Part shown: one piece after another, positions 1 to 9,812 of the stretch | How the letters are laid out: the number at the start of each line of letters is the position of its first letter | Position numbering within the stretch: the stretch's first letter is position 1 | DNA from: a virus | Virus record (IMG/VR): IMGVR_UViG_3300000230_000006 | Location: 9,842-41,591 of that record | DNA: 31,750 nucleotides | Direction: 5' to 3' (one strand) | Program-made: the position numbers and the translations under genes | Notes under the pieces: model-generated | What the model was told of the DNA's origin: nothing | Database searches by the model: none | What the model saw: only the letters and a program-made list of their open reading frames with translations

Positions 1-819
1 TCCTAATTTATTAACAATTGCTTGTCCATATTTTTGAACTTTTACGTGGAATGGTAATGAAACACCAGCAGCAATACTTTCACTTGCATAAGGGGCAGGA
101 GCAGTTAAAGCAACTGTAGATACAATTTTCAAACCAGCAAGGAATGATTCAGTATCCATTGGAACGCCTGTAGGACCTACCAATTTACCTTCAAATGTGG
201 TTGAAAAACCAGAAAGTAAAAGTGTTAATTGAGTTGCACCTGCAGTCCAAGCAAATGGAGTTTGAGTTGTAACACCAGTAACTACAGTGATTTCACCTTT
301 TGAACGGTCAAATAATGAAGTTCCTTCTTCAGAATATTCAGTTGCATAGAATGCATCGTATAATGAACGAGTTTCGAACTGAGTTCTTGATGACAATGGA
401 GTCGTAGCAGCGTTTCCATAAGCACCATCAGGAGATGTGTTTTGGAATCCAGCTTGGTTAGTGTGAGTTCCATCTAATACTCTTTCACTTGCTTTAGGGT
501 TGATGTAGTACAATTTACCGATAGGTAAATTTAACGCTTGTACTGATACGATGTCGTTTGCTAAAAGTTTAGCAAATACTCTACGAATTATAGGGAATGC
601 AACGGTTTCAAACTGACCACTTGAATACGATTCAGTTGATTCGTTAATCATATGTGATAACTGGTTCTCAAATAATTGAGCACAGTTTTCTTTAACATTA
701 CCATCAAGACCTTCTAAAAGTCCGATTTTTTCCCAACGATTGGTAGTAATTTCTCTTTGTTCACGAAGTTGTTTTAATCCAATATTACCAACTTCAGCAC
801 TTTCTAATAAAAATCCCAT
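1..819 (-). CDS. Major capsid protein, gp23-like (3' end outside window)
   Basis: This is the N-terminal 273 residues of the major capsid protein, the subunit that forms the hexamers of the head shell. The reading frame is open from the ATG at 819 to the window edge. The segment RRVFAKLLANDIVSVQ (about residues 79-94) closely resembles the 'RRVFxxLxANxxVxVQPM' stretch of T4-type gp23 proteins, and the following GKLYYINPKAS fits the same family. It lies 20 bases after the scaffold gene, without a recognisable promoter of its own, so it is probably co-transcribed with it. In T4 the gp23 N-terminus is removed by the prohead protease; whether that happens here cannot be read from this fragment. 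The position after protease and scaffold is the T4 order and supports the call. Confidence 0.9.
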   Translation of the reverse strand, partial: MGFLLESAEVGNIGLKQLREQREITTNRWEKIGLLEGLDGNVKENCAQLFENQLSHMINESTESYSSGQFETVAFPIIRRVFAKLLANDIVSVQALNLPIGKLYYINPKASERVLDGTHTNQAGFQNTSPDGAYGNAATTPLSSRTQFETRSLYDAFYATEYSEEGTSLFDRSKGEITVVTGVTTQTPFAWTAGATQLTLLLSGFSTTFEGKLVGPTGVPMDTESFLAGLKIVSTVALTAPAPYASESIAAGVSLPFHVKVQKYGQAIVNKLG

Positions 820-839
820 TTTTATGATTTTTTAATTTT

Positions 840-2384
840 TTATGTTATTATTCTTTTACCTCTTTTTTCAACATATTCAATCAGATTTCTCATTTTTTGA
901 ATGTGTTTGTCGTCTTTGTATGCGGTAACCTCATCAAGTTTTTGCTTTGAAGAAGGTTGTATTGAGGTTGTTACTTTTTCTTCAATGCTTTCAGTTAAGG
1001 TTTTTTTACTTCCCTTCATTTCGGTTAGGAAATTTTTATACCTTTTCTGTGATTCGGCAATTGTATCAACTTTTTTAAATTCGTTGATAATTTTAATTTT
1101 ATCGTCTTGAGTTAAAGCCAAACTTTCGTTTATCAATAAATTATTAACGTGAGCTAAATTGGTATTGAAAACAGCCATCTCTTTTAATTGATTGCGATAT
1201 TTGTCAAGTGCGGTTTTATATTGTTCAAGTAATGTTCCAACGCTTTTCTTATATGCTTTAACTTCATTAATTTTTTTGGTTAATGATTTATTTTCATTAA
1301 TTAAGCCATTGATTTTCTTTTTAGATTCATCTTGACGGAATCTTCCATGAGTTCCTTCATGGTCACCTAATTTACCGGGAGTGATTGTACCTGCTGAATA
1401 TGAAATGCCCATAGCTTCATCAACTGGTTGTTCAACGCCCATGCCTTCAGGAGAACCTAAAACTGCATTGATTTCATCGTCACTAATTTCTTCTTCTTGA
1501 ACCATTCTACTATCAAATTCACCTTCTTGTGAAGCACCACCTTGACCCATTTCATTAACACCACCTAAGCTGCCAATCATTTCGTCAAGTTGTTTTCTCA
1601 TTTGAACAAGTTGTGAGTATGCATCGCCACCTTGATTTGCAGGAGAACCCTGTTTTTTAAGTTCTGGACGAGGCATGCCACTCATACCACCAAGTTCTTC
1701 ACCAAGTCCCTGCATTGAAGCAATTTCTTCTTCAATTTGTTCCATAGTTAAAACTTCATCGTCATCGGCAGCACCACTAATAGTTGAGTCCACACCATTC
1801 ATATCAAGTTCTGTTATATCGAATTCTTCAGTCAAATTTGACATTGGTTTACCTGAAGAAGGTCCCTTAATTTTATCCTTAAAGGCAACACCCTTTTCAA
1901 GTTCACCTTTACCGACATTTGGTGTTTGTCCTTCAACATCACCCATAAAGTCCTTTTCACGTTCTTCATCAATTTTTTTTGCACCCTTCGCTTTTTCTTT
2001 GAAAGGGTCACCACTACCAACGGTATCAGTGATTTTAACATCTTCTTCTACTTTTGCAACACCTTTAGGTTTTTCACCAAATGGTTTGCTGCTTCCAGCA
2101 GTTTCTTTTACGACCTTTGGGGTCTCTTTTACTTGATTCTTCATAACAGATTCATTATTTAATTCAGCTTCATCTGATTCCTCAGACTCTTCGTTGTCAT
2201 CCAATTTTTTATAGGATTCTTTTACTGATTTTTTATTTTTATTTATTTCTTCTTTCAACAGATTATTAAATTTATCTGGAAATTCTTCAGCTAATTTTTT
2301 TTTAGCATTAGCGTCAGCAGCTTCCATGATTTCTTGATAATCAGTTAAAGCCTCTTTAATTATCGATTTTTTATCGTCTTTCAT
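840..2384 (-). CDS. Prohead core/scaffolding protein, gp22-like
   Basis: A 514-residue, highly charged protein lying between the prohead protease and the major capsid protein, the place of the T4 gp22 scaffold. It starts with a Lys/Glu-rich helical region (residues 1-75), followed by a low-complexity part with repeated 'KPFGEKPKGV', 'DPFKEKAKGA' and 'AFKDKIKGP' units (about residues 98-178). Then come an acidic Met/Gly-rich stretch and a long predicted coiled coil (about 350-480) rich in Lys, Asn, Leu and Glu. Scaffold proteins of T4-like phages form the prohead core and are degraded by the prohead protease. Sequence identity to gp22 is not evident by eye, so the call rests on composition and gene order. 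The late motif at 2421-2429 lies 36 bases upstream of the start. Confidence 0.7.
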   Translation of the reverse strand: MKDDKKSIIKEALTDYQEIMEAADANAKKKLAEEFPDKFNNLLKEEINKNKKSVKESYKKLDDNEESEESDEAELNNESVMKNQVKETPKVVKETAGSSKPFGEKPKGVAKVEEDVKITDTVGSGDPFKEKAKGAKKIDEEREKDFMGDVEGQTPNVGKGELEKGVAFKDKIKGPSSGKPMSNLTEEFDITELDMNGVDSTISGAADDDEVLTMEQIEEEIASMQGLGEELGGMSGMPRPELKKQGSPANQGGDAYSQLVQMRKQLDEMIGSLGGVNEMGQGGASQEGEFDSRMVQEEEISDDEINAVLGSPEGMGVEQPVDEAMGISYSAGTITPGKLGDHEGTHGRFRQDESKKKINGLINENKSLTKKINEVKAYKKSVGTLLEQYKTALDKYRNQLKEMAVFNTNLAHVNNLLINESLALTQDDKIKIINEFKKVDTIAESQKRYKNFLTEMKGSKKTLTESIEEKVTTSIQPSSKQKLDEVTAYKDDKHIQKMRNLIEYVEKRGKRIIT

Positions 2385-2420
2385 ATTGTTAAAATGTCGT
2401 AACTAATACTATAATTTTAA

Positions 2421-2429
2421 TATAAATAC
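2421..2429 (-). promoter_or_regulatory. Late promoter motif GTATTTATA for scaffold and capsid genes
   Basis: GTATTTATA read on the minus strand, 36 bases before the scaffold start. It is the same motif, in the same orientation relative to the gene, as before most virion genes in the window. Confidence 0.6.
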
Positions 2430-2521
2430 ATAATCATTACGAAAAAGTATTGTCAAACCATAAAAACAAGTCAATTTTCTTGCTTTTCTCATTTATTGTA
2501 CTTATATTATGCCCCGATTGA

Positions 2522-3223
2522 TTATAATAAAAATCTATCAATTGCAGTTATTAATTTATTGTCCTCTTCTTTAAGGTAAATACCATTCTTATTTACATAG
2601 TTTTCACCAAAACTAAGTTCACCCCTTTTACCGGGGAATAAATACCCACCGGGCGTACTTGGGGTAGATACCAAGTCAAATCCAATCAACTCGAAATCAC
2701 CTTGTACTAAATTTTCACCTTGAATTTCTTTAAGTGTTCCAACACCACGAGATGATATTCCTAATCTGATTTTATTTTGTAGATATAAAACAATCTTATC
2801 CCCAACAACAGATACTACACCATATTTAATAAATCCCGGAGAAACAATTAATTTAATTTCACCAAACAATACATTTTCTTGTTCACCTTTACCCCACCAC
2901 ATTTTAGTAATCATGTGGGAAATATTTTGTAATGAAATTATACTTGATTCAGGATGGTCGGCTTCAGATACTGCGCTGTTGGTATCGACTAATAATTGAT
3001 ATTCTTTTACTTGTGGAATTAATACATCTTTAGGGTAGATACGACCATTCTTATTCTTTACCCCCCATTTTTGAAGTATACAATTGACTAATACTGGTTC
3101 ATTTGGTTTTAATTCAAATCCTTCGGTAATGTATTGTGGATTTAAGTCACTGTTAATGTATCCTGCATCGTGTTCTATTAAAATTCCGAAACCCTGTTGA
3201 CCTGCTTGTAATATCTTGCTCAT
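2522..3223 (-). CDS. Prohead core protease, gp21-like
   Basis: A 233-residue serine protease of the T4 gp21 type, which cleaves scaffold and capsid proteins during head maturation. Family landmarks are in order: NKNGRIYP (about 57-64), SEADHPESS (about 86-94, holding the likely catalytic His), GISSRGVG (about 154-161, the likely catalytic Ser) and FDLVSTPSTPGGYL (about 178-191, with the conserved Asp). The length fits the family (T4 gp21 is about 210 residues). It lies directly upstream of the scaffold gene, as in T4. Two copies of the late motif precede it (3240-3248 and 3305-3313). The plus-strand hub gene starts 165 bases away in the other direction, so the region between is a divergent promoter region. 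Confidence 0.92.
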   Translation of the reverse strand: MSKILQAGQQGFGILIEHDAGYINSDLNPQYITEGFELKPNEPVLVNCILQKWGVKNKNGRIYPKDVLIPQVKEYQLLVDTNSAVSEADHPESSIISLQNISHMITKMWWGKGEQENVLFGEIKLIVSPGFIKYGVVSVVGDKIVLYLQNKIRLGISSRGVGTLKEIQGENLVQGDFELIGFDLVSTPSTPGGYLFPGKRGELSFGENYVNKNGIYLKEEDNKLITAIDRFLL

Positions 3224-3239
3224 ATGAGAATATCTTTAA

Positions 3240-3248
3240 TATAAATAG
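3240..3248 (-). promoter_or_regulatory. Late promoter motif CTATTTATA for the protease gene
   Basis: CTATTTATA on the minus strand, 16 bases upstream of the protease start. It is a one-base variant of GTATTTATA. Confidence 0.55.
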
Positions 3249-3304
3249 TTGATTTTATCATTTTTATCCATATCAATAAGTTTATGTAAATCATATTGAT
3301 TTCA

Positions 3305-3313
3305 TATAAATAG
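3305..3313 (-). promoter_or_regulatory. Second late-type motif upstream of the protease gene
   Basis: Another CTATTTATA on the minus strand, 81 bases upstream of the protease start. It could be a tandem promoter or a decayed copy. Confidence 0.35.
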
Positions 3314-3362
3314 TCTTGCGGATTCAATAATAAAATATTACCTTCATATTTTTTATGAAAGC

Positions 3363-3371
3363 GTATTTATA
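3363..3371 (+). promoter_or_regulatory. Late promoter motif GTATTTATA for the hub and hydrolase genes
   Basis: CGTATTTATA on the plus strand, 16 bases before the ATG of the 1534-residue protein. It is divergent to the protease promoters. Confidence 0.6.
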
Positions 3372-3387
3372 GTAAATATAAAAGAGA

Positions 3388-6300
3388 ATGGCAGGAGGTG
3401 CTTCGAACGTAAATTTGGTTGACCCTAATTTAGTCAATAGTAATGGTACTATGATTAATGGTATTCCACAATATCAAGACATGTATATTTTTGCAGAATT
3501 AACTGCTGAAAGAAAAAATAGAACAGTTATTGTTAAGGGTGTTAATGGTGTCACTAACAGTACCGTAGAAAATATTGGTAGTAAGAAAATTAATTTTATT
3601 GGTAATAATCAAAATGAAGGTAATAATAATTTAAATTTTACAACCAATTGGTATGATGGTAGTAATTACGGTAATGACCAATATGAAGGATTTGGTATTA
3701 GTAGTATAAATGTTAAAATTAATTCATCATATATCCCGCAAGTTAACATACAATTTATTGATTTAAGAGGATTGGCATTTTTTAATCAAGCCAATTCACC
3801 ATATAAAATGTTGTTCGATTTCCCACCACCAGTGTTCACATTAACATTAAAAGGTAATTATGGTAAATCATTGGAGTATAAATTACATTTACTTAAACAT
3901 ACAACTGAATTTAAAGCAGAAAATGGTAATTTTATTATAGATGCACAATTTATTGCTGTAACGTATGCACCATTAACCGATGTATTATTTAGGTATATCG
4001 TAAACTTTCCATTAATGGATGGTGCTGTTGATATGAGTCCAGATGCTTCATTACCACCAAGTAATACGTATGAACTGATATTGAAATTAAAAAGTTTATA
4101 TTCACAAGCATCGGAAATGATGAATACCGATATCGATACGAAGGTATATAAAAATACATTGACCGATATAAATAATGCGGTGGAAACAATGTCACTACTA
4201 AATGGTTATGTAACTAATGCGATATTGGTTAAAGGTGGTGTGCCATTATTATTTATTAGAAATCAAGAATATAAAACAGATGGTAGTGGTGAATTAAGTG
4301 TAATTACTAATGTAGCCAGTTATAATGCATACATAAAAAGTTTTCTTACTGATGGTTTACCAGTTAATTTATCTCAAAGATTATGTATTGGCTTTTTAGT
4401 TAATGTAAGTATTCAATCACAATCAAATGAATCGAAAATAGTTGACAATGATGGTTTACCACTTAGTGAAATATCTGGAATATTTGATTTTTCTAACGCT
4501 ATTGATAAATTTATGTTAAGTGAACCGGATTTGAATGCTAATTACATTAAAAATATAATCCTACCTCAATATAGAACTGAATTAATTGATACGGCTAAAA
4601 ATAAGGGTATTTTAATGTTACCGTCTGATGTACCACCACCAGATTTTTTGACTTCCAGTCAAAATATTGTTAATGATGTAAAGGGTAACACACATAGGTA
4701 TGTATGTGTCGATATTACTAACTATTATTTGAAATTATATAAGTTAAAGACTAATCTTGAACGAACAAAAACCGATACAATGGGAATTGTTAATGAAAAG
4801 ATTAATAATATGGTTATTGAAAGTCTTGGCATGAAGCCTACGATATATAATATATTTAAAGTTATTTTAGGTGATGTAGATACGTTTTTTAGAATATTAA
4901 TGCAAACATCTATAGGTGGTGAGACACATCATAATGTAGATGTTAATAGAAATAATATTCTTAGTGGAAATTTTGCTGACGTTGGTAGTGATACTCAAAG
5001 ATTGTTTTCATTTCCACTAATAATTAAACAACAATTAGTATGTAATCAAATGAAAGAGGTTAGGGCAGCACCAATTGAATATGTTCCTAAGTTTCCTGAA
5101 ATTATATTGGTTGAAAAATTTATCGATACATTCATAAGACAGAAAAAATTGGCTGAATTATATGAGATGTTGAGTGCAGTTAATGAAGATGGTTCATTTA
5201 AATGGATACCGATTTCACCAGTTGACTCACAATTAGCGTCTCGAAATTTAGCTTCACCGTATATTGATGTTGATAATAGTAGTGGTGAACCAATAAATTT
5301 ATCAAGAGATAATAGAGTTGTTCAAATTTTTAAAAAATTGTTGCCAAGATTTTACATATTATCACAAAATTCATTAGCTGATGTGTTTTATAGTGAAGAT
5401 AAATATAATAAGAGTTTGGTTTCAATGCATGCAAAAGCCGAGGCAATTAATTTAATCTCATCTGCAACAAATTCAAATTATACTGAATTATTGGGTATTA
5501 TGGGTAAAACATATGGTAATAACGTTGAACTATTTTATGATTATCTCAATAAAAATGTTAATGAATTATATTCCTTTGAAGAGAAAAAATCATTTAAGGT
5601 TTCTCAATCTGGAATGGATATGTATGTTAATAGGGGCGATGATTATTATACTGGAGTAGAAGTATATTATGATGATATTGTTTTGCAGGGTGATAATATA
5701 AGTACTGATAGTCCAATTAATACTTTTCAGAAAGAAGTTAGATTAAGTGGATTTAAAAATCTTTTGAATTGGCTTGGATATTCAAATTTCGGTTCACCAC
5801 AATCATTTTATGGTTTTACACAAGAAAATGTTTTCTATATTAAAGATGATGAACCAAATGCTAATGCTGTTGTTGATGGTACTGTTGATGTTCAATCAAG
5901 ATTTATTGCATATGCAGATTCATTTATAACTAATAAGGATACAGTATATCTTACTAATCTTAACATATCCAAAGAAAAACTAATTTCAAAATTAAATGCA
6001 TCTGGAAATGAAGGATTTGTTCAACTCGGTGCAACACCAACATCAAATTCTAATCATTTGACTGCATTGGGCAATTTTAACGAAATCTGGTCTCAAGAAT
6101 TATCTAAATATGATAATGATATCTATGAAACAATAATTAATTATACTGGGAGTACATTTAATCCATACTTAAGTGCTATTGTGTTATTATCTAATTTCGG
6201 ATATACATTAAGTCCATTCAATACATATCCATTTAAATTAGGTAAAGAAGTATTTAGTTTTCCAGCAGCAGTTAAAATTCCATATTATGTGCTTCCATAT

Positions 6301-7992
6301 ATGGGTGCGTTGGTTGGAATTAGTGTTGATGATGATAAATATAAAATGATATATGATTTTTTTGTTACAGGCGCAGGAAAGAAATTAAATACATCCGGAG
6401 CACCGATTTTTGCTGATATTATTGATATCAATAAATACTTATCATCAAAAGACAAACAAAAATTCAGTATTACATTTACGGAGTTCTTTAAAAATAGCGG
6501 ACCTCCGGGAAGTCAATATTATTCGCTTGTCACAAATTTATATGCGTTATATCATAAAGTTAATGATTCAATAGGAAAAAATCTTGCTGATAAGTCAGCC
6601 ATTCAACACAATAAGGAAACTGCATATAGTGATGAACTTAATTCAGAAGGTAGTTATTTCGAACCAATTACGAAAAAATTAATGAATAGATTTACATTGC
6701 TTAATTTTAGTCAGATAACATTTAATCGAATTAATAATGATAGGTTATATTATGATTCGTTAATGACAACAAATAATAATGCTGGTAAAAAAACATATAA
6801 TGATGCGTTTTATAAAGCATTTTTTACTGAGTTGGCGAGTAAAGTAGAAAAAAAGAAAAATGAACTAATTGGTGAAGATGAAGAAAATAAGAAATTGAGT
6901 GGCGATGAAGATATTATAACTCAAACATATTATTCATTTAAAAATATTAACGATAAATGGTTAGCATCCGCAAATAATGATAGGGGTTATCCTATAATTG
7001 AGAGTGGTAGTAAGTTAATTGATTCATTTGCATTTGTTGATAGAGCAATGAATCCGATTGGTGATACAATAATTAATCCGGAAGCGTTAACAACAATGCT
7101 TGATGACCCAGATTTATCGATATTTAGCGTATTGACTCAATTGTTATCTGTAAATGGTTTTGAATTTTTCCCATTACAAAATTTCATGTCATTTCAGGAT
7201 GGTGCATGGGAAAATTCATTTAAGATTGATACTGGTAAAATTAGTAAACAATCACCAACTTTTGTATGTATGTATATCGGTGGTGGGTCAAGTTATCCAA
7301 CTGGAATCGGCTTAGGGGGTCAATTTAAAGATGATGGTATTATAGATATTAGTAATCCGGGTGTTAGTGATTTTAATACATATTCAGGGGATACTGAAGG
7401 CTGTTATCCTGTGCCTACTGAAGATGCTCAATTAATTACAAACCCAGAATTTCCATATAGACAGGTTAGAGCATTTAAAGTTAAATTTGGTTCACAAAAT
7501 CAATCGATGTTCACGGATATTAAGATTGATAGTAAGGAATATCCGGAAACAAATGAATCAATTAAAATTCTGTCAAGGTTAGCTGGTGACAATAAATTAC
7601 AAGCTCCAGTGCCAAAAGGACAAAACTTATATAACTTATATGAAAATAGGTCATATAAAGCAACTGTGACCGGATTAGGTAATATGATGATACAGCCAAC
7701 ACAATATTTTCAATTAGAAAACGTACCATTATTTAATGGTGCTTACATCATATTGGGTGTTGAGCATAATATCATACCAAATAAAATGGTTACCAGTTTC
7801 TATGGTACGAAAATATTAAAATATCCAGTACCAAGAGTATTACAATCGTCTGCAATTATTGGTTTTGATGGTGGTAATACCAATAATACTAATATTTCTG
7901 CGTCATCAGCAAGTGATGTGACATTGGGAGTTGGTACATCTGGTAATCCATTACCAACACAATTTAACTCAATGTATACGTTTAAAATTTAA
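3388..7992 (+). CDS. Very large baseplate/tail-hub-like structural protein
   Basis: A 1534-residue protein, AT-rich and Asn-rich like other virion proteins here. No signal peptide or membrane segment is seen. The N-terminal part (about 100-215) is a beta-rich domain with FIDLRGLAFF and FDFPPPVFTLTLKGNYG. The C-terminal part (about 1410-1500) reads YKATVTGLGNMMIQPTQYF, then LFNGAYIILGVEHNI and MVTSFYGTKI. That arrangement (a small beta-barrel, 'G-x-Y-x-I-x-G-V-x-H', then an 'M-x-T-x-F' strand) resembles the C-terminal end of phage tail-hub proteins such as gp27 or the late-control D family. The hydrolase gene follows after 4 bases, which mirrors the T4 hub-lysozyme partnership (gp27-gp5). It is far longer than gp27 (about 390 residues), so the middle must hold extra domains I cannot name. 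The hub assignment is inference; 'structural protein' is safer. Confidence 0.6.
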   Translation: MAGGASNVNLVDPNLVNSNGTMINGIPQYQDMYIFAELTAERKNRTVIVKGVNGVTNSTVENIGSKKINFIGNNQNEGNNNLNFTTNWYDGSNYGNDQYEGFGISSINVKINSSYIPQVNIQFIDLRGLAFFNQANSPYKMLFDFPPPVFTLTLKGNYGKSLEYKLHLLKHTTEFKAENGNFIIDAQFIAVTYAPLTDVLFRYIVNFPLMDGAVDMSPDASLPPSNTYELILKLKSLYSQASEMMNTDIDTKVYKNTLTDINNAVETMSLLNGYVTNAILVKGGVPLLFIRNQEYKTDGSGELSVITNVASYNAYIKSFLTDGLPVNLSQRLCIGFLVNVSIQSQSNESKIVDNDGLPLSEISGIFDFSNAIDKFMLSEPDLNANYIKNIILPQYRTELIDTAKNKGILMLPSDVPPPDFLTSSQNIVNDVKGNTHRYVCVDITNYYLKLYKLKTNLERTKTDTMGIVNEKINNMVIESLGMKPTIYNIFKVILGDVDTFFRILMQTSIGGETHHNVDVNRNNILSGNFADVGSDTQRLFSFPLIIKQQLVCNQMKEVRAAPIEYVPKFPEIILVEKFIDTFIRQKKLAELYEMLSAVNEDGSFKWIPISPVDSQLASRNLASPYIDVDNSSGEPINLSRDNRVVQIFKKLLPRFYILSQNSLADVFYSEDKYNKSLVSMHAKAEAINLISSATNSNYTELLGIMGKTYGNNVELFYDYLNKNVNELYSFEEKKSFKVSQSGMDMYVNRGDDYYTGVEVYYDDIVLQGDNISTDSPINTFQKEVRLSGFKNLLNWLGYSNFGSPQSFYGFTQENVFYIKDDEPNANAVVDGTVDVQSRFIAYADSFITNKDTVYLTNLNISKEKLISKLNASGNEGFVQLGATPTSNSNHLTALGNFNEIWSQELSKYDNDIYETIINYTGSTFNPYLSAIVLLSNFGYTLSPFNTYPFKLGKEVFSFPAAVKIPYYVLPYMGALVGISVDDDKYKMIYDFFVTGAGKKLNTSGAPIFADIIDINKYLSSKDKQKFSITFTEFFKNSGPPGSQYYSLVTNLYALYHKVNDSIGKNLADKSAIQHNKETAYSDELNSEGSYFEPITKKLMNRFTLLNFSQITFNRINNDRLYYDSLMTTNNNAGKKTYNDAFYKAFFTELASKVEKKKNELIGEDEENKKLSGDEDIITQTYYSFKNINDKWLASANNDRGYPIIESGSKLIDSFAFVDRAMNPIGDTIINPEALTTMLDDPDLSIFSVLTQLLSVNGFEFFPLQNFMSFQDGAWENSFKIDTGKISKQSPTFVCMYIGGGSSYPTGIGLGGQFKDDGIIDISNPGVSDFNTYSGDTEGCYPVPTEDAQLITNPEFPYRQVRAFKVKFGSQNQSMFTDIKIDSKEYPETNESIKILSRLAGDNKLQAPVPKGQNLYNLYENRSYKATVTGLGNMMIQPTQYFQLENVPLFNGAYIILGVEHNIIPNKMVTSFYGTKILKYPVPRVLQSSAIIGFDGGNTNNTNISASSASDVTLGVGTSGNPLPTQFNSMYTFKI

Positions 7993-7996
7993 TTAT

Positions 7997-9760
7997 ATGT
8001 CAAAAAGAACATTAACTGCAGAAGGAAAAAAATTTATCAATGAAGTTTGTACCAATAGTAAAACTGGTGGTGATAAATTATTATCCGGTAAAAATAATTA
8101 TCCTTTTCCATATTCTTCACCACCACTCGATAAAGTATGGAAATGCAACATCAATAATGTGGATACTGGCAAACAATTGAGCGAAGCATTAATATCATGG
8201 TTTCAAAAATACGCAGATGAATATGATTTAGATGCTAACGTTATTGCAGCACAAGCATATGCTGAATCAAATTATGTTATGTGGCAATATGGAAAAGATA
8301 ATACGGATTCAGGTGTTAGTCAATTAGATATGTTAACAATTTTTGGGATAATTGTCAAAAATGAGGGAATGGCAACTAAAATGACCCAAGATGAAATTGA
8401 TAAAATAACCAAAAACCTAATCGAACCATTAGTTAGAAACTCATATGATGTTTTAAGTAAAATAAATGAGAATGCATTAATAAATAGGAAATTTTTACAT
8501 GAAAATGTTATTAATAATCCAGATATAATGATTAAAGCTCAGTGTAGATATATGAAAATGTTGTCTGATGCGTGTGAGGGGTTAGCAAGCAGCACATTAT
8601 TTTGTTACTACACAGATAAACAATACGCAGCAAATACATATTCTAAGACAATAAATAAATGTGTTAATAAACATAAAAATGACGATAATTATAATCAAGC
8701 TGCATATAATTATGTTTTGAAGGTTTTTGGTATATTGGGTGATAAGGGGAATGGGTTACAAAATACTACGAATAAGACCATTGCTAAAGTCAGTGGAAAT
8801 TATAAACCGAAAGACTATTATTTTGGTTATGATAAGGGTGTTGTAGATTTGTTGGAAAATGGTGTTATTAAAGATAAAGACCCGGATTTAATTAATCTTA
8901 ATTTATTTGGGGGATTTAACGCATACCATGCTAATGTTACTGAATCCGATGAATTTAATTTAAATGGATATGGTACTGATAGTGTTGTCGAGGCATTATC
9001 AAAACAACCAAAGTATACTTATATTTATTATCCTGAGAGTGATTATTTCCGAGAAAAAACAAATAAAACTCAAATTGTTTTACATCATACAGTAAGTGGT
9101 GATAATATTGCTTCAGATATTTTATGGTGGCAACAACAAGTTTCTAAATCCGGAGATAAGGTTGCGACTGCATTTATTGTTGGTAGACGTGGTGAAATAT
9201 TTCAATTATTTTCAACTGATTATTGGGCATACCACTTAGGTATTTCATCAACAATTATTAATGAGAATAATTTAAGTGGTTCAGCAAATACTACATTAAG
9301 TGAAAATTCTGTTGGTATTGAAATTGATTCATGGGGTGGTCTAATTAATTCTGGTGGATATTGGTATCCGGCAACATCCGATGACCATAATCCTCAACAA
9401 TATATTGCCAATACGAAAGTTGAGCCGATTAAGGATGTTGTTACATATGATGCAACTAATGGATACCCTAATGGTTATCATGGGTTTTATGCATTCGAAA
9501 GATATACTGATGAACAAATTAATATTGTTAAGGAAATTATAATTGCGGTACAATCTAAATTTAAAGATATCAAATTAGGATATGCTAATGATATATATAA
9601 TGTAGATATGTGGGGTACGGAAGTTGGTGGTAAGTGGAAACCAGTTCAAGATGCATTAGTTGGTAAGTCAGGTATTTGGAGTCACGTAAGTTATAGATAC
9701 GATAAGTCTGATTGTCATCCACAGAAAGAATTGATTGATATGTTAAAATCATTACAATAA
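7997..9760 (+). CDS. Two-domain peptidoglycan hydrolase: SLT-like plus N-acetylmuramoyl-L-alanine amidase
   Basis: A 587-residue cell-wall hydrolase. The N-terminal half (about 65-115) resembles soluble lytic transglycosylases: VIAAQAYAESNY with a candidate catalytic Glu at about residue 90, followed by SGVSQLD. The C-terminal part (about 350-580) is an amidase_2/PGRP-type zinc amidase: IVLHHTVSG (His at about 363-364), AYHLGIS, SVGIEIDSWGG and, near the end, DKSDCHPQ, which can supply the remaining zinc ligands. The ATG at 7997 is chosen over an in-frame upstream ATG at 7931 because that one lies inside the hub gene; 7997 gives a 4-base gap after the hub stop. No signal peptide is seen. Coupling to the hub gene suggests a tail-tip enzyme for entry, although a role in lysis is possible. 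Confidence 0.85.
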   Translation: MSKRTLTAEGKKFINEVCTNSKTGGDKLLSGKNNYPFPYSSPPLDKVWKCNINNVDTGKQLSEALISWFQKYADEYDLDANVIAAQAYAESNYVMWQYGKDNTDSGVSQLDMLTIFGIIVKNEGMATKMTQDEIDKITKNLIEPLVRNSYDVLSKINENALINRKFLHENVINNPDIMIKAQCRYMKMLSDACEGLASSTLFCYYTDKQYAANTYSKTINKCVNKHKNDDNYNQAAYNYVLKVFGILGDKGNGLQNTTNKTIAKVSGNYKPKDYYFGYDKGVVDLLENGVIKDKDPDLINLNLFGGFNAYHANVTESDEFNLNGYGTDSVVEALSKQPKYTYIYYPESDYFREKTNKTQIVLHHTVSGDNIASDILWWQQQVSKSGDKVATAFIVGRRGEIFQLFSTDYWAYHLGISSTIINENNLSGSANTTLSENSVGIEIDSWGGLINSGGYWYPATSDDHNPQQYIANTKVEPIKDVVTYDATNGYPNGYHGFYAFERYTDEQINIVKEIIIAVQSKFKDIKLGYANDIYNVDMWGTEVGGKWKPVQDALVGKSGIWSHVSYRYDKSDCHPQKELIDMLKSLQ

Positions 9761-9764
9761 AAAT

Positions 9765-9793
9765 GGGGGATAATTGAATTATATCCCCCTTTT
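9765..9793 (+). terminator. Intrinsic terminator after the hydrolase gene
   Basis: An 8-bp perfect stem (GGGGGATA with TATCCCCC) with a 9-base loop, followed by TTTT. It lies between two convergent genes and has a short A run on the other side (AAAAAT), so it may work weakly in both directions. Confidence 0.85.
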
Positions 9794-9812
9794 AAGTTAT
9801 TGCCAGTGTATT

